Assembly (NCBI RefSeq): GCF_002754195.1 | Contig: NZ_PEEU01000001.1 | Location: forward strand, 1-64,000 | Direction of reading: 5' to 3' | DNA from: Flavobacterium sp. 9 | GTDB lineage: Bacteria; Bacteroidota; Bacteroidia; Flavobacteriales; Flavobacteriaceae | DNA length: 64,000 nucleotides | Part shown: positions 1 to 7,990 of the stretch, in pieces | Layout of the letters: the number at the start of each line of letters is the position of its first letter | Numbering within the stretch: the first letter of the stretch is position 1 | Notes under the pieces: model-generated | Databases searched by the model: none | Told to the model about the DNA's origin: nothing | The model's input: the letters and a program-made list of their open reading frames with translations, nothing else | Made by a program: the position numbers and the translations under genes

Positions 1-184
1 GGGAGAAAATCCTTTTGCTTTTTCCTTTAAAAAGCAAAAGATTGGAACGTCCCGAGACTTCGGGAGCGGGAAATAGCTCCTAATTCTTATATAAATTCCA
101 AATCTTAAACGAAAAGCTTCTTACGAACCTTCGGCTCTCTTCGCTCGACAAAAATTCTCCTTATATATAGGTACCAAAAATAAA

Positions 185-211
185 CCCGACAGGTTTTAGA
201 AACCTGTCGGG
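185..211. repeat. Perfect hairpin in leading intergenic DNA
   Basis: CCCGACAGGTTT and AAACCTGTCGGG form an inverted repeat around a short loop. The first 250 bases hold no gene that I can support. They contain this hairpin, a second one near 12-41 (CTTTTGC/GCAAAAG) and a small CCCGAGACTTCGGG hairpin near 51-64. The 185-211 hairpin lies just downstream of the minus-strand DUF4294 gene and could help end its transcript, but it lacks a clear T-run on that strand. Confidence 0.6.
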
Positions 212-250
212 TTGTGGAGATCATATTCTTCCTTATATATAAGGAGTGAA

Positions 251-931
251 TTATTTTTTAGCTTGTGTCTTGGCTTTTTCTTCCCAAGTATTCATTAGAT
301 CGTTGTAATCTATTGGAGTCGCAGGTTTTTGATTTGCTAATCTACCAGATTCGAAAGCACGTTGAAGAATAGTTTCTATCAAATAGTCTTCGTTTACTTC
401 AAACGGTTTATATTCTTTCTTTAGACTTATGTCGAATAAATTGGCCGTTGTATTAGATACAAAGGCTTTGAATCCGCTTTTTAAGGTTCGGATTAATTCA
501 TACGTTGTGATTCCGGTTTGTCGATTGATTAACTTTACAAGTATTTGACCTTGTCGGCGCGACAATTTCTTTAATCTGTCTTCAAATTCATTATTAAGAT
601 AGTCTTCAACGATCTTGAAATACTTTTTCTTTTCGCGATTGGTTTTCAATCGAGCCATTCCCTGATTTAATGCCGTCAATCTATCTGCCGCAAGTTTAGC
701 ATATGGATATACTTTATAAACACGGTTTTGAAGTATCAAAAATTGCTTTTGTGCTTCGGGATCGAGCTTTTCTTTAGAAATAATAATCTCAGGTAATTGA
801 ATTGTATCGTTCAAAATAGAATCCTGCTCGGTTAATATATAACCCATTTCCTCATTTGGCTTTGGGGTAACCTGAGCTTGACTTGTAAACGAAATCAATG
901 TAAAGAATAAAATAATGTAGGTAAATCTCAT
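251..931 (-). CDS. DUF4294 domain-containing exported protein
   Basis: The protein resembles the DUF4294 family of Bacteroidota, whose function is unknown. The recognisable core is the LPEIIISKEKLDPEAQ region followed by a helical segment with VYPYAKLAADRL. I chose the ATG at 931 because it opens directly onto a signal peptide (MRFTYIILFFTLISFTSQAQ); the frame stays open upstream to 1000, but those residues would precede the signal peptide. The mature protein is predicted to be in the periplasm or cell envelope. It is divergent from the M42 peptidase gene, with an AT-rich gap of about 80 bp that must hold both promoters. The family call is fairly firm; a role cannot be given. Confidence 0.8.
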   Translation of the reverse strand: MRFTYIILFFTLISFTSQAQVTPKPNEEMGYILTEQDSILNDTIQLPEIIISKEKLDPEAQKQFLILQNRVYKVYPYAKLAADRLTALNQGMARLKTNREKKKYFKIVEDYLNNEFEDRLKKLSRRQGQILVKLINRQTGITTYELIRTLKSGFKAFVSNTTANLFDISLKKEYKPFEVNEDYLIETILQRAFESGRLANQKPATPIDYNDLMNTWEEKAKTQAKK

Positions 932-1012
932 CGAGTCATAATTTAAATGTAAAATTATATATTTATATACAACTCTAATACCAAATTTATAAATTAGCAA
1001 AAAAATATTTTT

Positions 1013-2101
1013 ATGAGTACTGAATCTATCTTAAAAGATACCTCTATTGCTTTTCTGGAAAGCTACCTAAATAATGCCTCGCCGACTGGATATGAAAGTG
1101 AAGGCCAGAAACTTTGGATGAATTATTTAAAGCCTTACGTTGATACTTTTATCACTGATACTTATGGAACTGCTGTTGGTGTTATTAATCCTGATGCACC
1201 TTTTAAGGTTGTAATTGAAGGTCACGCTGATGAAATTTCCTGGTATGTAAACTATATTACTGACGATGGTTTGTTGTATGTGATCCGAAATGGTGGTTCT
1301 GATCATCAAATTGCGCCTTCTAAAAGAGTCAATATTCATACTAAAAAAGGAATTGTAAAAGGTGTTTTTGGATGGCCGGCAATTCATACGAGATTACGTG
1401 ATAAGGAAGAATCTCCAAAAATCAGTAATATTTTTATTGATTTGGGTTGTGAAACCAAAGAACAAGTTGAAGCAATGGGTGTTCATGTAGGTTGCGTGAT
1501 TACATATCCTGATGAATTTATGATTCTGAACGAGAATAAATTTGTTTGTCGCGCCATTGATAACAGAATGGGCGGTTTTATGATTGCCGAAGTTGCTCGT
1601 TTATTAAAAGAAAATAAAAAAGAATTACCTTTTGGTCTATATATCGTTAATTCTGTTCAGGAAGAAATTGGTTTGCGCGGAGCTGAAATGATTGCTCAAA
1701 CGATCAAACCAAATGTTGCTATTGTAACTGATGTTTGCCACGATACGACTACTCCAATGATTGATAAAAAAGTTGAAGGTGATCTTAAAATGGGTCGCGG
1801 TCCTGTTATTGCTTACGCTCCAGCGGTGCAAAACAGACTTCGCGATTTAATTGTTGATACTGCGGTAGAAAACAAAATTCCGTTTCAGCGTCATGCAACT
1901 TCACGAGCTACAGGAACTGATACTGATGCTTTTGCTTATAGTAATGGCGGAGTAGCGTCGGCATTGATTTCTTTGCCTTTGCGTTATATGCATACAACTG
2001 TAGAAATGGTTCACAGAGAAGATGTTGAAAATGTGATTCAATTGATTTACGAATCATTATTGAAAATTGAAAACAATGAAACTTTCTCTTATTTTAAATA
2101 A
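1013..2101 (+). CDS. M42 family metallopeptidase (glutamyl aminopeptidase-like)
   Basis: The 362-residue length and architecture fit M42 aminopeptidases, cytosolic dinuclear-metal enzymes that form large tetrahedral complexes and trim peptides. Visible motifs are EGHADEI (first metal-ligand histidine and nearby acid), CRAIDNRMGG (bridging Asp), VNSVQEEIGLRGAE (catalytic Glu pair), VTDVCHDTTTP, and near the C-terminus LRYMHTTVEMVHREDV with the last histidine ligand. All metal ligands expected of the family appear to be present, so the enzyme looks active. It has no signal peptide. A hairpin at 2118-2152 follows the stop codon. Confidence 0.92.
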   Translation: MSTESILKDTSIAFLESYLNNASPTGYESEGQKLWMNYLKPYVDTFITDTYGTAVGVINPDAPFKVVIEGHADEISWYVNYITDDGLLYVIRNGGSDHQIAPSKRVNIHTKKGIVKGVFGWPAIHTRLRDKEESPKISNIFIDLGCETKEQVEAMGVHVGCVITYPDEFMILNENKFVCRAIDNRMGGFMIAEVARLLKENKKELPFGLYIVNSVQEEIGLRGAEMIAQTIKPNVAIVTDVCHDTTTPMIDKKVEGDLKMGRGPVIAYAPAVQNRLRDLIVDTAVENKIPFQRHATSRATGTDTDAFAYSNGGVASALISLPLRYMHTTVEMVHREDVENVIQLIYESLLKIENNETFSYFK

Positions 2102-2117
2102 AAAACAGCATTAAAAC

Positions 2118-2152
2118 ATCAATTCGGTTGTTTTAATAATAACCGAATTGAT
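2118..2152 (+). terminator. Hairpin between the M42 gene and the response regulator
   Basis: ATCAATTCGGTT and AACCGAATTGAT form a perfect 12-bp stem around an 11-base loop. The following T-run is weak, so it may be only a partial terminator for the peptidase gene. It ends 14 bases before the response-regulator ATG and could also influence expression of that operon. Confidence 0.6.
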
Positions 2153-2165
2153 TTCTAAAAAAAAT

Positions 2166-2846
2166 ATGAAGCTACTATTACTCGAAGACGATTTTACTTT
2201 GTCTAAAGAAATCTCAGCGTTCTTTACTTCAAAAGAATTCGAGTGTTTTCCTTATTATGACGGTTCTTTATTACTAAAAAAGTATTTTCCTTATGAATAC
2301 GATTTAATTATTCTGGATATTAATGTTCCCGGAATTAATGGTATAGACGTTTGTAAAGGGATTAGAGAAATCGATAAAAAGACTCCAATAATTATGCTCA
2401 CAGCTTTTAGCGAAATCGAAGACAAACTTGCTTCTTTTGATAATGGTGCCGATGATTATTTGGTTAAACCTTTTCATTTTGAAGAATTATATGCCCGAGT
2501 TTCTTCTTTATTAAGACGAAAAGATATTCCGCAGCAAAGTGAAAAAAAATTATTGATTCAGGATTTAGAGATTTTAGAAGATGATATGAAAGTTTATCGC
2601 TCTGGCGAAGAAATAAAACTTACTCCAAAAGAATTTAAATTGATTTTGATTTTGGCTCATGCCAAAGGAAAAGTTTTGTCGAAACAATTTATTGCAGAGA
2701 AACTTTGGGATTATCATATTGAAACAAATCAGAATACAATTGAGGTCTATATTAACTTTCTAAGAAAAAAAATAGACAAAGACCACGAAACAAAACTTAT
2801 TCGCACCAAAATTGGATACGGATATTATTTAAGCGATCAGGAATGA
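2166..2846 (+). CDS. OmpR/PhoB-family response regulator
   Basis: The N-terminal receiver domain (about residues 1-115) has the acidic pair LEDD, the phospho-acceptor Asp in IILDINVP, and VKPF with the conserved Lys. The C-terminal winged helix (about 130-226) contains LTPKEFKLILIL and TIEVYINFLRKKID, typical of the OmpR class. I chose the ATG at 2166, which gives MKLLLLEDD; the TTG further upstream lies inside a hairpin. The stop overlaps the histidine kinase start by 4 bp (ATGA), so the two are translationally coupled. The metal efflux operon follows, so this is probably its CzcR/CusR-like activator. The direct repeats at 4211-4250 are the likely target. Confidence 0.92.
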   Translation: MKLLLLEDDFTLSKEISAFFTSKEFECFPYYDGSLLLKKYFPYEYDLIILDINVPGINGIDVCKGIREIDKKTPIIMLTAFSEIEDKLASFDNGADDYLVKPFHFEELYARVSSLLRRKDIPQQSEKKLLIQDLEILEDDMKVYRSGEEIKLTPKEFKLILILAHAKGKVLSKQFIAEKLWDYHIETNQNTIEVYINFLRKKIDKDHETKLIRTKIGYGYYLSDQE

Positions 2847-4204
2847 CTTTAAAAAACCGAATATCATTATTAGTTAGTTTATTATTTACAATCCTATTTG
2901 GATTGGCATCTACTTTGATATTTGTTTTGTATTCTAATTTTAGAAAAGAAGAATTTCGTGACCGTTTGGAAATAAAGGCGCTTTCGAACATTAAACTTTT
3001 AGTGAATGTAAAGGAAGTCGACGATCAGCTTTTGAAAATGATCGACCAGAATTCCATCAATAAATTATACGATGAGAAAACATTGGTATTCGATTCTCAC
3101 TACAAACTTATATATAGCAGTATTGACGATGCGAGAATCAATTGGTCTATTGATGATTTAAAATACTTAAAAAAACATAAAACTTTCTTTAAACAACAAG
3201 GTAATTATGAGGTTTATGGTGTTTTTTATGATACTAAAGACAGGGATTTTTATGCTTTAATATCTGCAACGGATGATTATGGACAAAGAAAGCTTCTGTT
3301 CTTAAGATATACTCTTGTAATCTCTTATATTTTCTTTACTTGTATTTGTTGGGTTTTAACGTCTTTTACGGTCAAAAAAGCGATGAATCCGTTAAGTTCT
3401 TTTCATCAGAAAATTAAAAATATAAACGAGAATAATCTTGATACCCGAATTGCATCGAAAAGCAATAAAAACGAAATTGATTTGATTGCAAATGAGTTTA
3501 ATTTTATGATGGATCGGATTGAGATTTCTTATCAAAAACAAAAAGAATTTACCGCACATGCTTCTCATGAACTCAGAACTCCACTGTCGAGAATTACTTC
3601 GCAAATTGAGAATATTGTAGCTAATGATAAAACTCCGCCTGAAAGTAAATCGTTCCTAAAAACAATTTTATCCGATGTAAATCAATTAACTGAGCTAATT
3701 AATTCGTTGCTTGTTTTATCTAAAATTGATTCTAAAAACTTCAACAATAACGAAGTTCATCGTATTGATGAGATTCTGTTTTCGGCAATCGAAAAATTAA
3801 ATAAAAGCTTTCCGGATTTTGTTATTCTGTTTGAAATAGAAGAAAATGACAATTTAGATACGGCATTAGAAATCAAAGGAAATAAAAATTTACTTGAAAT
3901 AGCATTAAGTAATGTCTTAAAAAATGCTTGTGTTTACTCTGATAATAAACAAGCAAAAGTCAAAATTAGCACTAAGGAAGATTATCTTGTTATTTCGGTC
4001 TTAAATACGGGGAAAACCTTAAATGAAACTGAACAGCAAAATCTTTTTGAGCCCTTTATGCGTGGCGAAAACTCAAAAGGAACGACTGGTTTCGGATTAG
4101 GATTGCGTATTGTACAGCGTATTTTAAATCTTCACAACGCTACTATAACTTACACAGCTACAGATATTAACACGAATTTATTTCAATTATTTTTTCATTT
4201 ATAA
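2843..4204 (+). CDS. Sensor histidine kinase, CzcS/CusS-like
   Basis: This 453-residue kinase has a TM helix at about residues 9-31, a periplasmic sensor of roughly 130 residues, and a second TM helix at about 165-185. A HAMP linker, the H-box ASHELRTPLSRI, an N-box (LSNVLKNACVYS) and a G-box (GFGLGLRIVQ) follow. It should phosphorylate the response regulator with which it overlaps by 4 bp. Its position before a CzcCBA-type operon suggests that it senses a periplasmic metal ion. I see no obvious His- or Cys-rich metal cluster in the sensor, so the ligand is inferred from context only. Confidence 0.9.
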   Translation: MTLKNRISLLVSLLFTILFGLASTLIFVLYSNFRKEEFRDRLEIKALSNIKLLVNVKEVDDQLLKMIDQNSINKLYDEKTLVFDSHYKLIYSSIDDARINWSIDDLKYLKKHKTFFKQQGNYEVYGVFYDTKDRDFYALISATDDYGQRKLLFLRYTLVISYIFFTCICWVLTSFTVKKAMNPLSSFHQKIKNINENNLDTRIASKSNKNEIDLIANEFNFMMDRIEISYQKQKEFTAHASHELRTPLSRITSQIENIVANDKTPPESKSFLKTILSDVNQLTELINSLLVLSKIDSKNFNNNEVHRIDEILFSAIEKLNKSFPDFVILFEIEENDNLDTALEIKGNKNLLEIALSNVLKNACVYSDNKQAKVKISTKEDYLVISVLNTGKTLNETEQQNLFEPFMRGENSKGTTGFGLGLRIVQRILNLHNATITYTATDINTNLFQLFFHL

Positions 4205-4210
4205 TTTATT

Positions 4211-4250
4211 TTAAGGTATTTTTAAGGTAGAATTTAAGGCATCTTAAAGT
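4211..4250 (+). promoter_or_regulatory. Four TTAAGG-type direct repeats: candidate response-regulator operator
   Basis: TTAAGGT at 4211, TTAAGGT at 4222, TTAAGGC at 4234 and TTAAAGT at 4244 are in the same orientation with spacings of 11, 12 and 10 bp. OmpR/PhoB regulators bind head-to-tail heptamers spaced about 11 bp. The array lies between the kinase stop and the efflux operon, and ends 25 bases before the -7 box at 4276. This placement is what an activator site would need. Binding is inferred. Confidence 0.65.
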
Positions 4251-4275
4251 CTGCTGATAGAATATTTGTATAAAA

Positions 4276-4283
4276 TAAATTTG
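4276..4283 (+). promoter_or_regulatory. Bacteroidota -7 box TAAATTTG for the efflux operon
   Basis: TAAATTTG matches the TAnnTTTG consensus and ends 5 bases before the TolC-like ATG. A clear -33 TTG at the right distance is absent, which fits a promoter that needs an activator bound at the upstream repeats. The mRNA leader would be extremely short. Confidence 0.5.
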
Positions 4284-4288
4284 ATACA

Positions 4289-5536
4289 ATGAGAAAACTA
4301 TGTGCACTTCTATTGCTTGTATTATTCAATCAAGCGATTACGGCTCAAAAAACGGTCACACTTCAGGATTGTGAGAGTCAGTTTCTTAAAAAGAATCTTT
4401 TTTTGTTGGCATCACAGTATAATATCGATGCTTCGAAAGCACTAACCATTCAAGCCCGTATTTGGGACAACCCCACGATCAGCGCAGAATTAAATGCCTA
4501 CAATCCCGAAAGAAATCAATATTTTGATATTGGAAAAGAAGGACAAAAAGCATTTGGAATTGAGCAGCTAATTTACTTAGGCGGAAAAAAACGCAACGAA
4601 GTTAAACTGGCTCAAACCAATGAACAATTGGCTGAATTGCAATTTAATGATTTACTGAGGACTTTAAAATTGCAGCTTCGCAAAAGTTTTTACACTGTTT
4701 ACTACAATACAAAAAATCTTGAAACTACAGACAAACAAATCGCGCACATTGAAGATTTAATTAACTCCTACTCTGTTCAGGTTCAAAAAGGGAATATTGC
4801 ACTAAAAGATTTGGTTCGTTTACAGTCTTTGTATCTAAATTTTAAAAACGAACGAATGGAAGTTGTCAACGACAATATTGAAGAACAGGCAAATTTAAAG
4901 CTACTATTAAACGAAACCGAAACTGTAGTTCCTAGCGTTCCTGATGGTGAGTTTAATAAATACCTAAAAACGATTGCTTTTGATTTAAAGTCTTTCGAAA
5001 GTGATGCTATTACCAATCGTCCTGATTATTTGGCTAAACAAAAAGAAATTGACGCTAATACATTAAATGTAAAATGGCAAAAATCTCTTTCTATTCCAGA
5101 TATAACTGTTGGAGCAAACTATGACCAACGAAGTGGTGCTTTTAATAAAGAAGCTAATTTGACTCTGGCAATTCCTCTTCCACTTTGGAATAAAAAAAAA
5201 GGAAACATTAAATATGCGCAAACAATTTTGGAACAATCTAAAGTTGATAAACAAAATTTTGACTTGCAATTGCAAACCGAAATTACATCGGCATGGAATA
5301 AATGGGATGAATCGCGTAAAAACTATGTGGTTATAAAGCCAACCGTTAATTCTGATTTTGAAGCGGTTTATAACGGAATGCTAAATAATTTTCAGAAGCG
5401 AAATGTTAGTTTATTAGAGTTTACTGATTTTATGGAAAGCTACAATCAAGCTTCAATTCAGGTAAATGAATTAAAGAAAAAAGTAGTGCTTTCAGGCGAA
5501 GAATTAAATAGTACAATCAACAAAGACTTATTTTAA
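4289..5536 (+). CDS. TolC-family outer-membrane efflux protein (CzcC-like)
   Basis: A 415-residue protein with a signal peptide (MRKLCALLLLVLFNQAITAQ) and two long alpha-helical OEP repeats typical of TolC/CzcC channels. The segment after YLGGKKRNEV and the later LAIPLPLWNKKKGN (the family PLPLWN-type signature) support the CzcC branch. It should form the outer-membrane exit duct for the pump encoded downstream. It is first in the operon, 12 bp before the adaptor gene, and directly downstream of the putative operator. Confidence 0.9.
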   Translation: MRKLCALLLLVLFNQAITAQKTVTLQDCESQFLKKNLFLLASQYNIDASKALTIQARIWDNPTISAELNAYNPERNQYFDIGKEGQKAFGIEQLIYLGGKKRNEVKLAQTNEQLAELQFNDLLRTLKLQLRKSFYTVYYNTKNLETTDKQIAHIEDLINSYSVQVQKGNIALKDLVRLQSLYLNFKNERMEVVNDNIEEQANLKLLLNETETVVPSVPDGEFNKYLKTIAFDLKSFESDAITNRPDYLAKQKEIDANTLNVKWQKSLSIPDITVGANYDQRSGAFNKEANLTLAIPLPLWNKKKGNIKYAQTILEQSKVDKQNFDLQLQTEITSAWNKWDESRKNYVVIKPTVNSDFEAVYNGMLNNFQKRNVSLLEFTDFMESYNQASIQVNELKKKVVLSGEELNSTINKDLF

Positions 5537-5548
5537 AACCAAATAAAG

Positions 5549-6634
5549 ATGAAACATAAACTAATCATAGCAATTGCAATCGTAAGCCTGTCAATTGCAA
5601 GCTGCAAAAAAGAAGTTGAAAATCCAGACACAAATGCCTCTTTTGCTTTAAGCGATGCGATGCTGAAAACTACAACAATGGCAGAAGCTCAAAATCAGCC
5701 TGTAAAAAATCAATTGAGTTTTTATGGAAAAATTACTGCCGATAATAATAAAGCCATCGACGTTTATCCGCTTGTTGGCGGAAGCGTTATAAAAGTAAAT
5801 GTAGAACTTGGTGATTATGTAAATAAAGGGCAGGTTCTCGCTACTATTAGAAGTACAGATATTGCCGATTTTGAAAAACAAGCTATTGATGCAAAAAGTG
5901 ATTTATTGGTTGCCAAAAACAGTTTGAAAGTTGCTCAGGAATTATTTGACGGAAAATTAAATTCTGAAAGTGATGTTCTTCAGGCGAAATCAGAAGTAAA
6001 TAAAGCGCAATCTCAATTGAATAAAATTCAGGAAACTTATAAGATTTACAACATCAAAGCAGGTTCTATTTATGAAGTTACGGCGCCAATAAGTGGTTTT
6101 ATCATTCAAAAAAGTATTAATCAGGATATGCTTTTAAGAAGCGATCGTTCTGAAAACATCTTTGATATTGCAGAAATCAGTGAGGTTTGGGCAATGGCAA
6201 ATATTAACGAAATGGACATCAATAAAGTAAAACTTGGAATTGATGCCGATGTAACTACTTTAAGTTATCCTGATAAAGTTTTTAAAGGAAAAGTAGACAA
6301 AATCTTCAACGTAATTGATCCGGAAACTAAAGCGATGCAAGCCCGAATCAAATTGCAGAATCCCGGTTATATGTTGAAACCAGATATGAATGCAAGTATC
6401 AAATTGTCATTTAATGAAGATAAATCGATGATTGCAATTCCTAGCAAAGCAATTGTTTTTGATAAAAGCAAAAACTTTGTAATGGTTTTTAAAGATCGTC
6501 ATAATATAGAAACCAGACAGGTCGAAGTTTATAGAGTTGTTGGAGACACAACTTATATTTCAAGTGGTTTAAAAGAAAATGAGAAAGTAATTACCAATAA
6601 TCAACTGTTTATTTATCGCGCTTTAAACGACTAG
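5549..6634 (+). CDS. RND periplasmic adaptor lipoprotein (CzcB-like)
   Basis: A 361-residue membrane fusion protein. The signal peptide ends in a lipobox (SIASC), so it is likely lipid-anchored. The biotinyl-lipoyl-like half motif GGSVIKVNVELGDYVNKGQVLA, the helical hairpin (about residues 105-160), and the beta-barrel and membrane-proximal segments occur in the usual order. It links the inner-membrane pump to the TolC-like channel. The start is 12 bp after the channel gene and the next gene begins 4 bp after its stop, so these are one transcript. Confidence 0.92.
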   Translation: MKHKLIIAIAIVSLSIASCKKEVENPDTNASFALSDAMLKTTTMAEAQNQPVKNQLSFYGKITADNNKAIDVYPLVGGSVIKVNVELGDYVNKGQVLATIRSTDIADFEKQAIDAKSDLLVAKNSLKVAQELFDGKLNSESDVLQAKSEVNKAQSQLNKIQETYKIYNIKAGSIYEVTAPISGFIIQKSINQDMLLRSDRSENIFDIAEISEVWAMANINEMDINKVKLGIDADVTTLSYPDKVFKGKVDKIFNVIDPETKAMQARIKLQNPGYMLKPDMNASIKLSFNEDKSMIAIPSKAIVFDKSKNFVMVFKDRHNIETRQVEVYRVVGDTTYISSGLKENEKVITNNQLFIYRALND

Positions 6635-6638
6635 CAAG

Positions 6639-7904
6639 ATGGAAAAGTCTGTAAACATATTGAGTTTTGCAACGTTGTTTTTTTCAGCGTTATCATTTTC
6701 ACAAGAAACAGATTCGATACGAAAATATAGTCTGAAATTTCAAATGACTTCTATTTATCAATATCATCCCGGTTTTAGCGCCAATTATTCCGGAACGAAT
6801 AGTATGAATCCCAAAGAAGAAAGCGCGCTGTCATTGACTTCGACTTTATATCTTGATGTTCCGCTTTGGAAAGGCGCAACTGTAACTTTTAATCCTGAAA
6901 TGTCCGGAGGAGAAGGTTTGTCGCAAGCCAGAGGATTAGGAGGTTTTCCTAACGGAGAAACTTTTAGAATTGGAGATACAAAACCAGTTGTTTATGTTGC
7001 CCGAATGCTTCTGGAACAAAAGTTTAAGCTTGGCGATAATAAGTCATTGCAATTAGTTTTCGGGAAGTTTGGATTATCAGATTACTTTGATGACAATTCA
7101 TATTCACATGATCCAAGAACACAATTTCTAAACTGGTCTTTGATGACGCACGGAGCCTGGGATTATGCCGCAAATACTCGAGGATATACAGATGGATTGT
7201 ATGCTAATTATCAATTTGATAGCTGGCAAGTACGGGCTTCTTTGACTGCTTTGCCAACATATGCTAATGGTCCAAATGTCGAGTTTAGTTTTAAAGATTC
7301 GAATGCAATAAATATAGAAATTGAAAAGAATATAGTTTTCAAAAATAATGATTCCGGAAACATCAAATTGTTAGGTTTTCGAAATGTAGCAGGAATGGGA
7401 AATTATGATGAAGCAAATTCAAATTTTACAACAACTCCGGATATTAAAAGTACAAGACAAAATGGTCGTACTAAATATGGTATTGGTTTAAATATGGAAT
7501 ATACACATAACGATATTTGGGGGCTTTTTGCCAGAATGAGTTATAATGATGGTAAAAATGAAACCTGGGCTTTTACAGAAATTGACAGATCGGCACAATT
7601 AGGAATTAGCTTAAAAGGAAAAATGTGGAACCGTCCAGACGATTTTGGCGGTATTGCTTTAGTTGCAAACGGATTATCGAATCCGCATGAAGAATATCAG
7701 AAACTTGGAGGAAATGGTTTTATGATTGGTGACGGGACTTTGAATTACGGAATTGAACAAATCGCCGAGGTTTATTATTCTTTTTTAGTTCCCAATACAC
7801 ATATTTGGCTTTCGCCCGATTATCAATTTGCCATGAATCCTGCTTATAATAAAGACCGAGGTCCAGTTAGTTTTTTTGCAATACGCTTTCATACCGAATT
7901 CTGA
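6639..7904 (+). CDS. Porin-like outer-membrane barrel (OprB-type carbohydrate porin fold)
   Basis: A 421-residue protein with a signal peptide (about residues 1-21, ending FSQ), many alternating beta strands, and a C-terminal aromatic residue (HTEF) as in outer-membrane porins. The GGEGLSQARGLGGFPNGE and DDNSYSHDPRTQFLNWSLM regions resemble the OprB carbohydrate-porin family. Its position between adaptor and pump genes is not part of the standard CzcCBA set. It could be a passive channel co-regulated with efflux; transport of sugar is not implied by the context. Confidence 0.75.
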   Translation: MEKSVNILSFATLFFSALSFSQETDSIRKYSLKFQMTSIYQYHPGFSANYSGTNSMNPKEESALSLTSTLYLDVPLWKGATVTFNPEMSGGEGLSQARGLGGFPNGETFRIGDTKPVVYVARMLLEQKFKLGDNKSLQLVFGKFGLSDYFDDNSYSHDPRTQFLNWSLMTHGAWDYAANTRGYTDGLYANYQFDSWQVRASLTALPTYANGPNVEFSFKDSNAINIEIEKNIVFKNNDSGNIKLLGFRNVAGMGNYDEANSNFTTTPDIKSTRQNGRTKYGIGLNMEYTHNDIWGLFARMSYNDGKNETWAFTEIDRSAQLGISLKGKMWNRPDDFGGIALVANGLSNPHEEYQKLGGNGFMIGDGTLNYGIEQIAEVYYSFLVPNTHIWLSPDYQFAMNPAYNKDRGPVSFFAIRFHTEF

Positions 7905-7990
7905 TCTTGAATTTCAATCAGAATTTATACTAAGAATGCCAATATCATAATTAAAAAAATAAAAATTCATCATTAAAAATACTTTTTAAA

